Part shown: positions 63,684 to 64,000 of the stretch, one piece after another
How the letters are laid out: every line of letters begins with the position of its first letter
Position numbering within the stretch: the first letter of the stretch is position 1
Assembly (NCBI GenBank): GCA_963971535.1
Contig: OZ020592.1
Span: forward strand, 56,796,836-56,860,835
Length of the DNA stretch: 64,000 nucleotides
From: Notolepis coatsorum
Lineage: Eukaryota; Chordata; Actinopteri; Aulopiformes; Paralepididae
Reading direction: 5' to 3'
Program-made: the position numbers and the translations under genes
The notes under the pieces: generated by a model
Told to the model about the DNA's origin: nothing
Database searches by the model: none
The model's input: the letters and a program-made list of their open reading frames with translations, nothing else

Positions 63684-64000
63684 GTAGCTGTTTGTGGATT
63701 GATTCATTGATTGATTAAGAAAAGTTTGCACACTAAGTACATCCCATTGCTACTTAAAAAAAAGATTGGGTGCCGTTATTTTTAATAATTTTATTGATTT
63801 TCTTTCCAGTTTATATTAAATTGGACAAACAAATAAATACAAAAACAAAACAAACAAATACAAACAAACTAAAATAAATAAGAATGTGTTAAGCCCCCAT
63901 ATTTTCAGAAAATGCACCTAAAAGTACATATGGTACCTAAGTAAATGGAGGATTGCTCCACTTCTACAAGGTCCATTTGCATGTTCTTGGTATCTAGGCA
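63684..64000 (+). other. Start of srcap intron 24
   Basis: AT-rich. The last 31 bases (from about 63970) match the interior of the hAT-like element 12569-14341, so a further copy starts at the window edge. Confidence 0.6.

Overview
The window is vertebrate nuclear DNA, almost certainly from a teleost fish. It holds one gene, srcap, on the + strand. srcap encodes the Snf2-family ATPase of the SRCAP complex, which deposits histone H2A.Z. The gene enters from the left, because the first exon seen starts in phase 1, and it leaves on the right. I place 24 coding exons between 825 and 63683. They join in one open frame of 7,501 nt (about 2,499 codons) with matching splice phases at every junction. 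The fish assignment rests on the intron content: nested non-autonomous hAT and TTAA-flanked (piggyBac-like) elements, tRNA-headed SINEs, L2/Rex-like LINE debris, minisatellites and long CA and CT tracts.

Protein order in the window: a 1,070-codon N-terminal exon with low-complexity sequence and an acidic end (825-4036); a 14-codon microexon (5271-5312); a Ser/Pro exon (5993-6259); the HSA domain that binds actin and actin-related proteins (14802-14987 and 23849-23989); a conserved basic-to-acidic linker (24629-38413); the first ATPase lobe with motif I DEMGLGKT, motif II DEAQ and motif III TGTPLQN (43174-50258); the start of the second half of the ATPase region (50870-51841); and part of the long Pro-rich insertion that separates the two halves of the SRCAP ATPase (54977-63683). 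The helicase C-terminal lobe and the AT-hooks must lie to the right of the window.

Introns make up about 88 percent of the window. Introns 3 and 4 (6260-14801 and 14988-23848) show the clearest structure. Three minisatellites, with units near 29, 55 and 23 bp, have been split by hAT-type elements. Most of these carry exact 8-bp target duplications copied from the array unit, so their order of insertion can be read. Introns 9 and 17 each carry two TTAA elements back to back sharing a single TTAA, and SINEs with target duplications of 14-19 bp sit in introns 8-9 and 17. Intron 11 has a broken LINE reverse transcriptase, and intron 12 may hold a solo LTR fossil.

I found no second host gene, no true tRNA or rRNA gene, no CRISPR array and no new operon-like system. 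The most unusual points are the very large N-terminal srcap exon, a 615-bp near-perfect TTAA-flanked palindrome in intron 3, the repeated hits on minisatellites, and repeats that run up to the 3' splice sites of exons 15 and 17.
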